Under the pieces are notes generated by a model that was given only the letters and a program-made list of their open reading frames with translations, was not told the origin of the DNA and made no database searches. Positions 7,323-17,800 of a DNA stretch of 64,000 bases are shown piece by piece. The stretch lies in assembly GCF_000527155.1 (NCBI RefSeq), contig NZ_AZUQ01000001.1, positions 669,891 through 733,890 on the forward strand, read 5' to 3'. A program made the translations under genes and the position numbers. The DNA is from Haloglycomyces albus DSM 45210 (GTDB lineage Bacteria > Actinomycetota > Actinomycetes > Mycobacteriales > Micromonosporaceae). The stretch's first letter is position 1. Each line of letters opens with the position of its first letter.

Positions 7323-8609
7323 TCACGAACTTTCGGAACGAAGTGATACCTCTGGCGCCTTGGCGGCCTTCAAATAAGCCTCCCCGGCTCTTCTACCCGA
7401 GGTGTACCACCAGATGACACCGCACAGGGCGGCCATCACTCCGGCTATGATTCCCACCCATACCAAACTGACGATCGCCAGCGCGGCACCCAAGGCCGCC
7501 AAGGAGACCCGGGCCATGGCGTTGTATGTGGTGATATGAAGCGAAGTCACACGCCCCCGATATTCCGGTGGCACCGTCTCCAGAAGGATAGTGGTGTCCA
7601 AAGCGATGATGAAGCCTCCGACAAACCGCATGAGCACTAGGAACGCAACGGCAAGATACAGGTTGGGAGCCAGGAAGAAGGCAGCCCACAGGAGCCCTTG
7701 CAGTACATAGCAGAGCGCCCATACGGGAAGATGACGTTGGCGGGGAAGCCTTCCGGCCAACAGGGTAGCGATAATGACCGCCAATCCGTCGCCAGTGAAC
7801 ACGGCAGCAACGGTGAGCGAGTCCCCGTTGAAGTTCTCAATGATGTGGCCGTTCACCAATACGGTATAGCCTCCGCCAATAAGGCCCCAGGCCATGCCGA
7901 TCCAAATCACGGAACGCGCCAGGGGAAAGCGTTGAGTTGCTCCCAGACCGTCTCGAAGCCCCGCAATGAAGTCACTGACATGCCGTCGTACCGCTATAGG
8001 TCCGTCTTGTGAGCTCGTGTCGGCAGCAGGTGGAATGACGTCTACTCGCAGCAATTGCATAAGAGCCATGCCGAGCAGTCCCGTCACCGCGAATATCGAC
8101 ACCGTCGACGACCACAGGGAGACGACACCCGCTCCGATTGCTCCTACGATGACCATGGCGCCGTTCAGTGTTCCAATGGCGGCATTGGCCTTCTGCCGCA
8201 TTTCGGGCTCAATGAGAGTGTAGAGCCACTGCTGGCGGGAAGGCGCCCAGAACGACAGGGCCATGCCCTGCACAGCGAACGTCACGGCCAAGGCGACCAG
8301 ACTGTCGAGATTCACCGCCAGCGCCATACCCACTACCGCGCAGAGCTGAACCGCAACTCCCGTCCGAGCCAGGCGGTGAACCTTGAACCTGTCGGCGGCC
8401 AAACCCGCGAACGGCATCAGAAAGAGAGTCGGCAAAGTGCCGACCAGTAGCAAGGTTGCGAGCGCCGAGGTCCCGGCCGTCGCCACGACGTGTAGCGCGA
8501 CGGTGATCTGCAGCATCCACATTGCTGCCGAGATGCATGCTCCGGCGTACCACAGGCATCGGGCGTTTTTGTTCGTGAACCAGGTCGTACCGGTGTTCTT
8601 GTCAGGCAC
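7323..8609 (-). CDS. MFS transporter, drug-efflux type
   Basis: 428 codons from GTG 8609 with AAAGGA six bases upstream. Around 12 hydrophobic segments are visible, and the loop after helix 2 reads GLAADRFKVHRLARTG, the cytoplasmic signature of the major facilitator superfamily. FWAPSRQQWLYTLI and TILLETVPPEYRGRVTSLHI resemble EntS/MFS_3-type exporters that extrude siderophores or macrolides. The substrate cannot be told from sequence. It is transcribed alone, convergent with the membrane-protein gene ending at 7198. Being the second exporter of this type within 3 kb, it may be a functional counterpart of the interrupted gene at 5278. Confidence 0.85.
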   Translation of the reverse strand: MPDKNTGTTWFTNKNARCLWYAGACISAAMWMLQITVALHVVATAGTSALATLLLVGTLPTLFLMPFAGLAADRFKVHRLARTGVAVQLCAVVGMALAVNLDSLVALAVTFAVQGMALSFWAPSRQQWLYTLIEPEMRQKANAAIGTLNGAMVIVGAIGAGVVSLWSSTVSIFAVTGLLGMALMQLLRVDVIPPAADTSSQDGPIAVRRHVSDFIAGLRDGLGATQRFPLARSVIWIGMAWGLIGGGYTVLVNGHIIENFNGDSLTVAAVFTGDGLAVIIATLLAGRLPRQRHLPVWALCYVLQGLLWAAFFLAPNLYLAVAFLVLMRFVGGFIIALDTTILLETVPPEYRGRVTSLHITTYNAMARVSLAALGAALAIVSLVWVGIIAGVMAALCGVIWWYTSGRRAGEAYLKAAKAPEVSLRSESS

Positions 8610-8841
8610 CGATGTTCCTTTCCACTAGGGGGATCGCTTAGGAGCGCTGATGGGAGCGGTCGAGGCGCGAGACGCGCTTGTCCGAGGAGGACCACATGTC
8701 GTCATGGCCATGGCGCGATGGGTGCCGTGTTATTGCGAGGCTCTTCCCCGCGCTGATGCACATTCGGTTGTGAGCGGTAGACGTGCCGCTGGAGGGACGG
8801 TCGCCGCCCTAGCGGATTGAGGTGAGGTGCGCCTACCAACG

Positions 8842-8873
8842 AAAAAACCTCCGCAGCGGCTTGCTGCGGAGGT
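8842..8873 (-). terminator. Intrinsic terminator of the tRNA-Arg gene
   Basis: A perfect 11-base stem (ACCTCCGCAGC at 8847-8857 pairing with GCTGCGGAGGT at 8863-8873, loop GGCTT) is followed on the minus strand by a run of six T. It lies just downstream of the tRNA 3' end. Confidence 0.85.
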
Positions 8874-8881
8874 CCTTATCG

Positions 8882-8953
8882 CGCCCCCGGCAGGATTCGA
8901 ACCTGCGCACCCGGTTCCGGAGACCGGTGCTCTATCCCCTGAGCTACGGGGGC
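8882..8953 (-). tRNA. tRNA-Arg, anticodon CCG
   Basis: The minus strand folds into a full cloverleaf of 72 bases: acceptor GCCCCCG/CGGGGGC, D-arm with GCTC...GAGC, anticodon stem CCGGT/ACCGG around loop CTCCGGA (anticodon CCG, reading CGG codons), four-base variable loop and T-arm GCAGG-TTCGAAT-CCTGC. CCA is not encoded. It has its own downstream terminator. Confidence 0.95.
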
Positions 8954-9184
8954 GTGCTCGTAATGTCGAACGTCCGCAATCTTAGCAGCCACCACTCAGC
9001 ACCGAGGACAGGACCCCTGTATCCAATCCCACACTCCCCGATCGATTCGACGGACCCCCGATTCGGAGTGAAATTGCGTCGCACCATGGCTCTAGTCTTG
9101 GCCGTCCGTCTCGGTAACAGAAGCCGCTGGAGGCATCGTCTACAGCGGTTTTACCGTTCCTTCGAGCGCGCAAATATGGGACAA

Positions 9185-9232
9185 ACACAATATCTTGGGT
9201 CCCAATCATGATTGATACACAACATGTATGAT
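9185..9232 (+). promoter_or_regulatory. Two tandem NrdR-box-like sites upstream of nrdA
   Basis: The NrdR box consensus is ACACWATATATWGTGT. ACACAATATCTTGGGT at 9185-9200 matches 14 of 16 positions; ACACAACATGTATGAT at 9217-9232 matches 11 of 16. Their starts are 32 bases apart, about three helical turns, the spacing expected for cooperative NrdR binding. Repression of nrdAB by NrdR is therefore likely. The nrdR gene is not in this window. Confidence 0.7.
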
Positions 9233-9322
9233 CGCTTCCGGTCGGGATTTTGCCGACCCTCAGCTGTCTTACTCCATTCAGGAGAAGTCACACCGGGACT
9301 TTCATACCTTGAGGAGACCTCG

Positions 9323-11686
9323 ATGTTCAGCGCATCCACCAGTTCGCCCACAGCGCCCACTCAACCCGCTGCCGCGCCCGAGCACCATCAGTCCAGGAAT
9401 CCCGACCACGATCGCCTACTCGAATCGGTCATCGCTCACGTCCGCTTGCATGCCGAGGGGCTCCCCGACGCTCTTGACGTCGACCTGGTCACCGATGCCC
9501 TCGCCACCGGCATGTGGCCCGCCGCCACCGAGGGTGACCTGCGTCGGAGAGCGGTCGCCATCGCTGCCGACCTCGTCGCCAGGGAACCGAGTTTCTCCAA
9601 GTTGGCCGCCCGCCTGTTGGGGACCGAGATCGCGCTGGAGACGGCGTCCGAAGGCGTGAGTTCGTTTACGTCCGCCGTTAAGACCGCCTATGACCTGGGT
9701 TTGGTGAATGCGGACTTGGCCGGGTTCGTCGCCCGGCACGGCTCACGGCTGGACGGCCTCATCGACGACGACGCTGACGACCGCTTTGAATTTTTCGGTT
9801 TGCGGACGGTTTACGACCGGTATCTACTCCGCCATCCGGATAGTCGCGCGGTCTTGGAGCGTCCGCAGTTTTTCTTCATGCGAGTCGCGTGCGGCCTGTC
9901 CCGAACTCCGGAGGAGGCCGGGGAATTGTACTCCCTCATGAGCTCTCTGGCCTATCTGCCGTCGTCTCCTACCCTGTTCAATTCCGGAACCCAACGGACG
10001 CAGTTGTCGTCGTGTTTCCTATTGGACTCGCCAGTGGACTCACTCGAATCGATCTACGAAAGATACGCTCAGGTGGCGCGACTGTCCAAGTACGCGGGAG
10101 GCATAGGGATCTCGTGGTCACGGGTACGCTCGCGCGGTTCGCTGATTCGAGGCACGAACGGGCACTCCAATGGGATCGTTCCATGGTTGCGAACGCTGGA
10201 TTCCTCTGTGGCGGCGGTAAATCAAGGCGGACGCCGCAAGGGAGCCGCGTGCGTTTACCTGGCGACCTGGCATGCGGACGTGGAGGAGTTTCTGGAACTG
10301 CGTGACAATACCGGCTCCGATGATCGCCGCACCCACAACCTGAACTTGGCCAATTGGGTACCCGACGAGTTCATGCGGCGAGTGGAGGCCGACGAGGCAT
10401 GGTCACTGTTCGACCCCAAAGACGTCGGCGAGCTCAACGACCTGTGGGGCGAGGAATTCGACGCCGCTTACCGCGATGCGGAGAATGCCGGTCAAGCCGT
10501 CAAAACCGTCCCGGCTCGGGAGCTGTACGGGCGCATGATGCGAACCCTGGCGCAGACGGGAAACGGGTGGATGACCTTCTCCGACACCGCCAATCGGACC
10601 TCGAACCAGACGGCACGACCGGGCAACGTCATTCACCTGTCGAACCTGTGCACCGAGATCCTCGAGGTGACCTCCGACGCCGAAACCGCCGTCTGCAACC
10701 TCGGGTCGATCAACCTGGCCGAGCACTGCACCGCCGACGGCTTTGACTTCACCCGCCTGGAACGCACCGTGCGGACCGCCATGACCTTTCTGGACCGGAC
10801 CATCGACCTGTCGTACTACCCCACCGACGAGGCCAAGGGAGCCAATCAACGTTGGCGCCCGGTGGGCCTGGGATGCATGGGGCTGGCCGACGTCTTCTTC
10901 CGCCTCAAACTTGATTTCGACTCCGAAGAGGCACAACGGCTCTCCACTCGGATCGCCGAACGTATCGCGTTGGTGGCCTGGGAACGCTCCGCCGAGTTGG
11001 CCGCGGAATTCGGCGCACATCCGTCGTTTTCCGACACCCGAGCGGCCGACGGGGTTCTGCATCCGGACCACTACGATGCCGAGGTGACGCTCCCCGAACG
11101 TTGGGAGGCCCTGCGGCGCGCCATCGCCGCCCATGGCCTGCGCAATTCGCTGTCGATCGCCGTGGCGCCGACCGCCACGATCGCTTCGATCGCCGGTTGC
11201 GCGGAATGCATTGAACCGGTGGTTTCCAATGTCTTCAAACGCGAAACGCTGTCGGGAGAGTTCCTTCAGGTCAATCGACACCTGGTAGAGGAATTGAAGG
11301 CCCTGGACCTATGGACCGAGCCGATACGCCGGTCCATCATCGTCGCCGAAGGTTCCGTGCAGGACATCGACGAGATTCCAGCGGATATACGACGGCGTTA
11401 CCGCACTGCCTGGGAGCTGCCACAGCGAGCGCTCATCGATCTGGCCGCAGCACGAACGCCTTTCATCGACCAGGCGCAGTCGCTGAATCTTTTCCTGTCG
11501 ACTCCCACGATCGGCAAACTGTCGTCGATGTACCGCTATGCCTGGAAAAAGGGGCTCAAAACCACCTACTACCTTCGGTCGCGACCGGCGACCCGTATAC
11601 AGCAAACGACCGTGTCGGCTCGGTCGGAAACCAGTGATGAGGCCTGTTCCCTGGAAAATCCCGAGAGCTGCGAAGCCTGTCAGTAA
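9323..11686 (+). CDS. nrdA: Ribonucleoside-diphosphate reductase, large (alpha) subunit, class I
   Basis: 787 codons from ATG 9323, which follows GAGGAG; an in-frame start at 9212 is rejected because it falls among the NrdR boxes. The enzyme reduces ribonucleotides to deoxyribonucleotides. A degenerate ATP-cone-like segment occupies roughly residues 30-100. Active-site residues are visible: Cys231 (LSSCFLL), Asn441-Leu-Cys443-Thr-Glu445 (the radical Cys motif) and Cys458 (AVCNLGSIN). The tail ENPESCEACQ supplies the swinging CxxC pair that is recharged by thioredoxin. The radical comes from the partner subunit encoded downstream at 11825. Length and motif spacing fit class Ia-type NrdA. Confidence 0.95.
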   Translation: MFSASTSSPTAPTQPAAAPEHHQSRNPDHDRLLESVIAHVRLHAEGLPDALDVDLVTDALATGMWPAATEGDLRRRAVAIAADLVAREPSFSKLAARLLGTEIALETASEGVSSFTSAVKTAYDLGLVNADLAGFVARHGSRLDGLIDDDADDRFEFFGLRTVYDRYLLRHPDSRAVLERPQFFFMRVACGLSRTPEEAGELYSLMSSLAYLPSSPTLFNSGTQRTQLSSCFLLDSPVDSLESIYERYAQVARLSKYAGGIGISWSRVRSRGSLIRGTNGHSNGIVPWLRTLDSSVAAVNQGGRRKGAACVYLATWHADVEEFLELRDNTGSDDRRTHNLNLANWVPDEFMRRVEADEAWSLFDPKDVGELNDLWGEEFDAAYRDAENAGQAVKTVPARELYGRMMRTLAQTGNGWMTFSDTANRTSNQTARPGNVIHLSNLCTEILEVTSDAETAVCNLGSINLAEHCTADGFDFTRLERTVRTAMTFLDRTIDLSYYPTDEAKGANQRWRPVGLGCMGLADVFFRLKLDFDSEEAQRLSTRIAERIALVAWERSAELAAEFGAHPSFSDTRAADGVLHPDHYDAEVTLPERWEALRRAIAAHGLRNSLSIAVAPTATIASIAGCAECIEPVVSNVFKRETLSGEFLQVNRHLVEELKALDLWTEPIRRSIIVAEGSVQDIDEIPADIRRRYRTAWELPQRALIDLAAARTPFIDQAQSLNLFLSTPTIGKLSSMYRYAWKKGLKTTYYLRSRPATRIQQTTVSARSETSDEACSLENPESCEACQ

Positions 11687-11741
11687 TAAGACGGAGGACT
11701 CCCGGCTCCGTACCTGAAGCGCGCTGGCCGCCGCTTCAGAC

Positions 11742-11773
11742 CGGGGTGGGTTCGACAACTCGAATCCACCCCG
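11742..11773 (+). promoter_or_regulatory. Perfect long hairpin between nrdA and nrdB
   Basis: A 14-base stem with a CAAC loop (arms starting CGGGGTGG and ending CCACCCCG, one G-T pair) sits midway between the two reductase genes, followed by GTTTC. A smaller TGAAGCG/CGCTTCA dyad lies just before it (11715-11738). It may act as a partial terminator, a processing site or a stabiliser that tunes the subunit ratio. Confidence 0.55.
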
Positions 11774-11824
11774 TTTCACATTCGTCTCTCGATTCTCGAT
11801 GTCACCTGCGTTAAAGGAGTACTC

Positions 11825-12820
11825 ATGCTGTTGGACCCTGGAATGAACCTTACTTTGCGCCCGATGAAGTACCCGGATTTCTACGAACAATACCGGGCGG
11901 CGATTCGTAATACCTGGACTGTTGAAGAGGTCGATTTGGCTTCGGACCTCACCGATCTGGCGAGCTTCAGTGATCAGGAACGACACTTGATCCACCGCTT
12001 GGTCGCCTTCTTCGCCACCGGCGACACCATCGTGGCCAATAACCTGGTCCTCAACCTTTATCAGCACGTCAATTCGCCCGAAGGTCGCCTTTACTTGTCT
12101 CGGCAGCTCTTTGAAGAGGCCGTCCACGTGCAGTTTTATCTGACTCTATTGGACACTTACCTGCCGGACCCCGACGATCGTGCCGAAGCGTTCGCGGCTG
12201 TGGACAATATTCCCTCCATCAAGTACAAGGCCGACTTCTGTTTTAAGTGGAGCGATTCGGTTTTCGAACTCCGCGAGTTGAATTCGGTGGACGACCGGCG
12301 CGCCTTCCTGCTCAATCTCATCTGCTTTGCCGCCTGTATCGAGGGCCTGTTCTTCTACGGGGCTTTCGCCTACGTCTACTGGCTGCGGTCACACGGCCTG
12401 CTGGACGGTTTGGCCACGGGTACGAACTGGGTGTTTCGCGACGAATCCTGTCACATGAGGTTCGCCTTCAGCGTCGTCGACGTCGTGCGCGAGGAGGAAC
12501 CGGAACTGTTCGACGAGGCGATGCGGCGGCAGGTCACCGAAATGATGGAAGAGGCCGTGGAAGCGGAACTGCGGTTCGCCGAGGATCTGATCGGTGAGGG
12601 AATGCCCGGAATGACCGTGCCGGACATGAAGGCCTACCTGGAGTATGTGGCCGATCAGCGTCTCGAACGGCTGGGCATGGACAAGAGGTTCGGTTCAGAC
12701 AACCCCTTCGGTTTTATGGCCCTGCAGGATGTCCAGGAGCTGACGAACTTCTTCGAACGCCGCGCGACCGCGTACCAAACGGCCGTCGAAGGGCATGTTG
12801 ACCTCGACGAGGACTTTTAA
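11825..12820 (+). CDS. nrdB: Ribonucleoside-diphosphate reductase, small (beta) subunit, class I
   Basis: 331 codons, ATG 11825 with AAAGGAG six bases upstream. This subunit houses a dimetal centre that generates the radical passed to NrdA. The metal ligands can be read: Asp67, Glu98 and His101 (FEEAVH), Glu173 (CIEGLFFYG), Glu207 and His210 (RDESCH). Tyr105 lies four residues after His101, the position of the stable tyrosyl radical in class Ia/Ib enzymes, so this is not the Phe-containing class Ic form. Helical content and length fit the R2 family. It follows nrdA by 138 bases that contain a strong hairpin. Confidence 0.94.
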   Translation: MLLDPGMNLTLRPMKYPDFYEQYRAAIRNTWTVEEVDLASDLTDLASFSDQERHLIHRLVAFFATGDTIVANNLVLNLYQHVNSPEGRLYLSRQLFEEAVHVQFYLTLLDTYLPDPDDRAEAFAAVDNIPSIKYKADFCFKWSDSVFELRELNSVDDRRAFLLNLICFAACIEGLFFYGAFAYVYWLRSHGLLDGLATGTNWVFRDESCHMRFAFSVVDVVREEEPELFDEAMRRQVTEMMEEAVEAELRFAEDLIGEGMPGMTVPDMKAYLEYVADQRLERLGMDKRFGSDNPFGFMALQDVQELTNFFERRATAYQTAVEGHVDLDEDF

Positions 12821-12822
12821 GG

Positions 12823-12856
12823 CGGTGGGGAGACGGTCAAGACCGCCTCCCCACCG
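12823..12856. terminator. Bidirectional terminator between nrdB and the symporter gene
   Basis: CGGTGGGGAG and CTCCCCACCG (12823-12832, 12847-12856) pair, with an inner CGGTC/GACCG stem and an AA loop. It lies between two convergent genes, starting 2 bases after the nrdB stop. Confidence 0.75.
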
Positions 12857-12862
12857 GTAGGC

Positions 12863-14374
12863 CTATTCGGCGGCGACCGTTTCCTTGGTTTCGGGTGTCA
12901 GGTCGACCTCGGGCTTCTGTCCGAGGAAGCTGCCACCCAAGATCGCGAGGACGGCGACGACCAGACCCGGAACGATCGAATACAGGTCGTATGGACTTCC
13001 GAGACTCTCCCAGACGATCACGGTGGCCGCACCGCCGATCATTCCGGCGAACGCGCCCACCCAGGTCATGTTGCGCCAGTACAGGCTGGCGACGATGACC
13101 GGACCGAAGGCCGCACCGAATCCGGCCCAGGCGTAGGAGACGATTTCGAGAACCGAATCGTTGTTCCACAACGTCAGGATGTACGCCACCAGAGCGACTC
13201 CGATGACGGCCGCACGACCGACCCACAGCAAGTGCGAATCGCCGGCGTCGCGTTTGAAGTAGCGGCGGTAGAAGTCCTCGGTTACCGCAGTGGACGACAC
13301 CAGCAGTTGGCTGTCGGCCGTCGACATCACCGCGGCCAGTACGGCGGCGAGAATGATGCCGGAGATCCAGGGTGCCCAGGAGTTGAAGATGTCGGTCGTC
13401 AGCGCGACGAACACCATTTCCGAATCGGCGAGCTGTTCATCGAAGTAGACGATACCGGCGAGCCCGACCATCACGGCGAAGGCGAGGCTGAGAACGATCC
13501 ACGTGGTACCGATCCGGCGGGCGGTGGGAACGTGTGCGGCGGACTTGATGCCCATGAAACGCGCCAGAATGTGGGGCTGCCCGAAGTAACCGAAGCCCCA
13601 GGCGGCCAGGCTGACGATTCCGATGAAACCGAGGGTGCCGGAGGAGGAGATCCAATCGCCGCTGGACATCTCCACTTCCTTGCGAGCGTTGAGGATGTCG
13701 GGGTTGATCAGCTGCAGGTCCGAGAAGAAGTCACCGAAACCGCCGGTTTGCCACACGACGATGAGTGGGACTACCAGGAGAGCGAAGAACATCAACGTAC
13801 CCTGCAGGGCGTCGGTGAGTGATACGGCCAGGAAACCGCCCAGGAAGGTGTAGACGATGATGACCACGACCGACACGGCGATGGCGACCTTGGGTTCGAC
13901 TCCGAAAATGCTGTTGAACAGCTTTCCTCCGGCAACGAGCCCACTGGCCACGTAAACGGTGAAGAACACCAGGATCACGGCGGCCGACACCAGGCGCAGC
14001 AAGGTCGTGCGGTCTTGGAAACGGCTTTCAAAATAGGCCGAGAGGCTCACGGCGTTACCGGCCCGCTCGGTAAAGGTCCGCAGTCGTCCGGCCACGATCA
14101 GCCAGTTGAGATAGGAGCCGAGCGCCAAACCGCCCGCCATCCAGATGGAGCCGATGCCCGAGGCGTACACGGCACCGGGCAGACCCATCAACAGCCATGC
14201 CGACATGTCGGACGCCTGGGCCGACAGGGCGGCGGTCGGCGCGTTGAGGCGACGCCCACCGATGGCGAAGTCGCTCAGGCTTGAGGTGCGGCGATACAGC
14301 CAGGCACCAATGGCAATCATTCCGACCAAGTAGACGACGAACGTCGCCAAGATCGGTACTGACAGTTCAAACAT
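12863..14374 (-). CDS. putP: Sodium/solute symporter, PutP (proline) type
   Basis: 503 codons from ATG 14374, preceded by a purine-rich GTGGGGACAAAG; the frame extends 30 codons upstream but that part lacks membrane character. The protein has about 13 hydrophobic segments and SSS-family signatures: FAIGGRRLNAPTAALSAQAS, DMSAWLLMGLPGAVY, FLGGFLAVSLTDALQGTLMF and ILAAVLAAVMSTADSQLLVS. PutP proteins take up L-proline with Na+ at the cytoplasmic membrane, and the SxQASDMSAWLLMG pattern is characteristic of the proline subgroup. Proline is also a compatible solute, so an osmotic role is possible. It is monocistronic and convergent with nrdB. Confidence 0.88.
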   Translation of the reverse strand: MFELSVPILATFVVYLVGMIAIGAWLYRRTSSLSDFAIGGRRLNAPTAALSAQASDMSAWLLMGLPGAVYASGIGSIWMAGGLALGSYLNWLIVAGRLRTFTERAGNAVSLSAYFESRFQDRTTLLRLVSAAVILVFFTVYVASGLVAGGKLFNSIFGVEPKVAIAVSVVVIIVYTFLGGFLAVSLTDALQGTLMFFALLVVPLIVVWQTGGFGDFFSDLQLINPDILNARKEVEMSSGDWISSSGTLGFIGIVSLAAWGFGYFGQPHILARFMGIKSAAHVPTARRIGTTWIVLSLAFAVMVGLAGIVYFDEQLADSEMVFVALTTDIFNSWAPWISGIILAAVLAAVMSTADSQLLVSSTAVTEDFYRRYFKRDAGDSHLLWVGRAAVIGVALVAYILTLWNNDSVLEIVSYAWAGFGAAFGPVIVASLYWRNMTWVGAFAGMIGGAATVIVWESLGSPYDLYSIVPGLVVAVLAILGGSFLGQKPEVDLTPETKETVAAE

Positions 14375-14849
14375 CTTTGTCCCCACAGTTTTCGGGCAAT
14401 AATTCGCATGGGTGTTGGGCACGCGACGTCGTCGTGCAAATCGCGCAGACGGGGGCCGTACCAAGGAACCGACCTACCGAGGGCTGTACCGATAAGAGGT
14501 CCACCGTGGCATTACCTGACCGCAACGCTTGGTTTCCCTGTTGTAAAGCTTAGAAAACCGGGTGGGTCGTGTCTAGAGCGCACCGAACACACTTAGGTAA
14601 CGATTGGTGATCGCGCGAGACGCCTACTCGGCGGGGAAGAATACTGTGGAAAACCCTACCGGCATAGACATCCGATGACAGGTCCTCTCATTGCGCAGGA
14701 AACGACCATGACTTCTCCAGAGATCGGTTATCCGGGCGTACGTCGTGAACCTCGCACGCGTCACTCGACGCGAACAGGAATTCAATATTGTAATCCAAAA
14801 CACAATTTAAACGTAAAATCGAACTGAACGCCGAAAAACGGAGGTCGAC
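14375..14849. other. Intergenic region upstream of the large metalloprotease-like gene
   Basis: No supported coding sequence. The last 80 bases are clearly AT-rich (around 14780-14825) and lead to a GGAGGT ribosome binding site before ATG 14850, so they probably contain the promoter of that gene. The divergent promoter of the symporter gene must also lie here. Confidence 0.5.
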
Positions 14850-17800
14850 ATGTCAAGGTACAGCGATTACCTCGTCAGCGCCGCCTCCGACCTCACCCTG
14901 ACAGAAATTCTTCGCCGCCCCGTCGACGACCTGCTGGGAGTCGGACCCGACGCGGCAGCCTCACTTCAATCCGTCGCCATCTCCACGATCTTCGACCTCG
15001 GAACCTCAACACTCTTCGCTCAGGCGGAGGCCGCCGCCGAAGCCCCATCCGAAGCGGTGAACCTCGTTTCGTCCGAAATCCTCGACCCGGACATCACCGT
15101 CCCGATCGAAGAAATCCCTAATCTCCCCCTCAATCACCTCCGTGGAATAGACCCTGCCATAGGCACCACCATCCAAGCGACACTCCACGTGGAAACGATC
15201 AGGGACCTCGCCTACTGGCCGCCCCGACACACGGCCCGTGAGATGGTCGCCGAAGCACTGGGCACCGACCTCGGCGACGTGGAGGAAGAGACGGCCGAAG
15301 AACTCCGTCCCCGTTTCGGCGAATACCCCACCGAACGGGTCTACTACGATTCCCTTCTCATGCTCGGACACAGTCACAACGAAGAAAACCTGACTCCGTT
15401 GTCCGGTCCGGTCGACCTCGGTGAGCTCGCCGCCGGGTCCGTTGGGTTCGGGACTCCGGCGGTGGGTGCGCTCGCGACGTATACCCAGTCCTGGTTCGCT
15501 CAGGGCATCACTCTCGGACATATGATCCATTCTTTGGCGCTGGCTCCCGGCGAAGCCACTCGAGTGGCGGTCGTGGACTGGTCGAGACGTACCCGGGCGG
15601 AAGTCTCGGAGTCCGTCAGCGAATCCGAACGCTTGGACAGTTCACTCACCCACGCACGTGCCGTCAGCGAAGTACAGAACGCGGTGGCCGAGGAAATGCA
15701 GTCGGGAGGATCGATCACCTCAGGTTGGGCCGCATCCAGCAGTAGTGCTAAGGGATATTCCGCCAGCGTCGGCGGTGGAGGCGCTGGTATCTACCAAGGT
15801 GTGGCGGGAGTGCTGGGTTTCGGCGGAGGTGGCTCAAAGTCCTCCCAGCAATCGGAAAGTTCCTCTCGCGCGACCTCAACATCCTGGTCGGTGGGTTCCC
15901 GCTCGGTTATGGCGGAGATGAGCCAGCGCGTCAACGACCGCACCGAACAGCATTCCACGGCGGTACGCAATCGGCGCGCCTCAGCAGTGCGGGAAGTATC
16001 CCAGGCGGAACATGAGCAGGTAAGCACGCGGGTCGTCGCCAACTACAACCACATGCACGCCCTCACTGTGCAGTACTACGAGGTAGTCCAGATCTACCGC
16101 GTCGCCGTTCGGCTGAACCGGTTCACCAGAGTCCTGTTCATCCCCTTCACTACTCTGGACTTCCGCATGCCCGGCGGCTTGGACGTCGTCGCCCGATTCA
16201 GGTCGCAGCTGCTCGATGCGGCCCTCAATAACAGAGTGGCCTCGCTTCTCATCGACAACACCGGAGTCGTCGACATCCATGAGGCGGTCCGGGTGCGGCG
16301 ACCTGTTCTGGTCGCCGACGAGATCATGGCGGAGGCCGGCACCGATCTCGACGACGACACCGAGGTCATTGTGGATACCGATGCCGCCGAACGCCTCACC
16401 TCAGAAGCAGAGGCCATCGAGACGGCGTCACAGATGCCGTTTCCGGTTACCACCCGACCCGGGCCTCTTGGTGCCGCCGTCCCAGGTGACGCCCGGCTAC
16501 GCTCGATCGCCTTCGAAAACACGGGTATCACCAGAGTGCGCATCGACCGGGCCGGAATCCCCGCCGACGACTCCACCTTTGTGGTGACCTCCGGTACCGA
16601 CCGAATCGACTTCACATCGGAGATTCTCCTGCGCGAAGTCGACGCCGTCCACGTGACACGCGAGGGCGGGAGTCCCCGGACGGGCACGATGTTGCTCCAC
16701 TACGAAACCGGTGGCCGTGAGCGGACGGCCTCCATCCCATTGAACTTGCGCCATGGTACGCACATGCAACGGGCGGCCTATCTGTTCGGCGATGACTCGG
16801 ACCGTGAGACGGAGTTGATGGACCATCTCCAGGACAATCGCTCCTATTACACCCAAGCGGTGTTCGCGGGACTCGATTCGGCCTCACTCGTCCAGCTCCT
16901 CTCGGGGCTTTCCTGGCAGGACGAGCCGCTGACCGACCAAATCGAACCCAATCCGGTCGCCGTGACCGGTAACTATCTCGTACTCCGAGCTCCAGCCGAG
17001 CCGTCGTCCCCTTCGGGCCTGGACGATTGTTACACCTGGTCACAACTCCTTGATGCCCGTGGAGTGGACTTCGGAGCCGAGGACGCCAGGCTGGTACCGA
17101 TTCCCACCGGGGGCGTTTTCGCCGAAGCCGTGCTGGGTCGTTCCAATTCCGCCGAGAAGCTTGACATCACCCGATTCTGGAATTGGCAGGATTCCCCGAT
17201 CCCACTCGAACCGCCCGATATTTCGGGAGTCACCACCGGGTCTCGGGCTCGAGACGAGGACCTGACACCAGGGCAGTTGGGGCAGCCGGTGGTCAATCTG
17301 CAGAACGCCACCCCACTGCCGGATCCATCCGGTGTCTCAGCGGCACTCAACGCCATCGCGAACGGCAACATGTTCCGTGACATGAGCGGCCTCGCCGGAT
17401 CCCAGGATCTCGCGGCCGGAATGAGCAAGGGAACTCTGGCGGCCGCCACCGAAGCAGGACGGATCGCCTCGGAGAACTTCCAGGCTTCGACCCGACAGGC
17501 CACTCAGATGGGCCAGGCCGCCGCAGACCTCTTCAAAATGAGCAAGGGAGCCGGGAGCGGTTCCGGAAGCGGAGGTTCAGGGGACATCTCGACCGATAGC
17601 CCCTCGGTGCAGGGCGCGAAGATCAACCACGGGCGCGACCTCGATGAGCGCGGCGTTTCGGGTTCAGACTCGTCGGGAATCGAGGAGACGATTTTCGCCG
17701 CCCGCCAACCCGACCGCTCGGGGGGAGATCCCACGGCGAACGGCGGAGGATTCTCGCGCGACCTGGCTTACAGCGATGGAGCCGCCGGAGCCTCACCGCA

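Noticed and set aside
9212-9322. Longer nrdA start at 9212
   Set aside because: The added segment overlaps the second NrdR box. ATG 9323 has GAGGAG in the right place.
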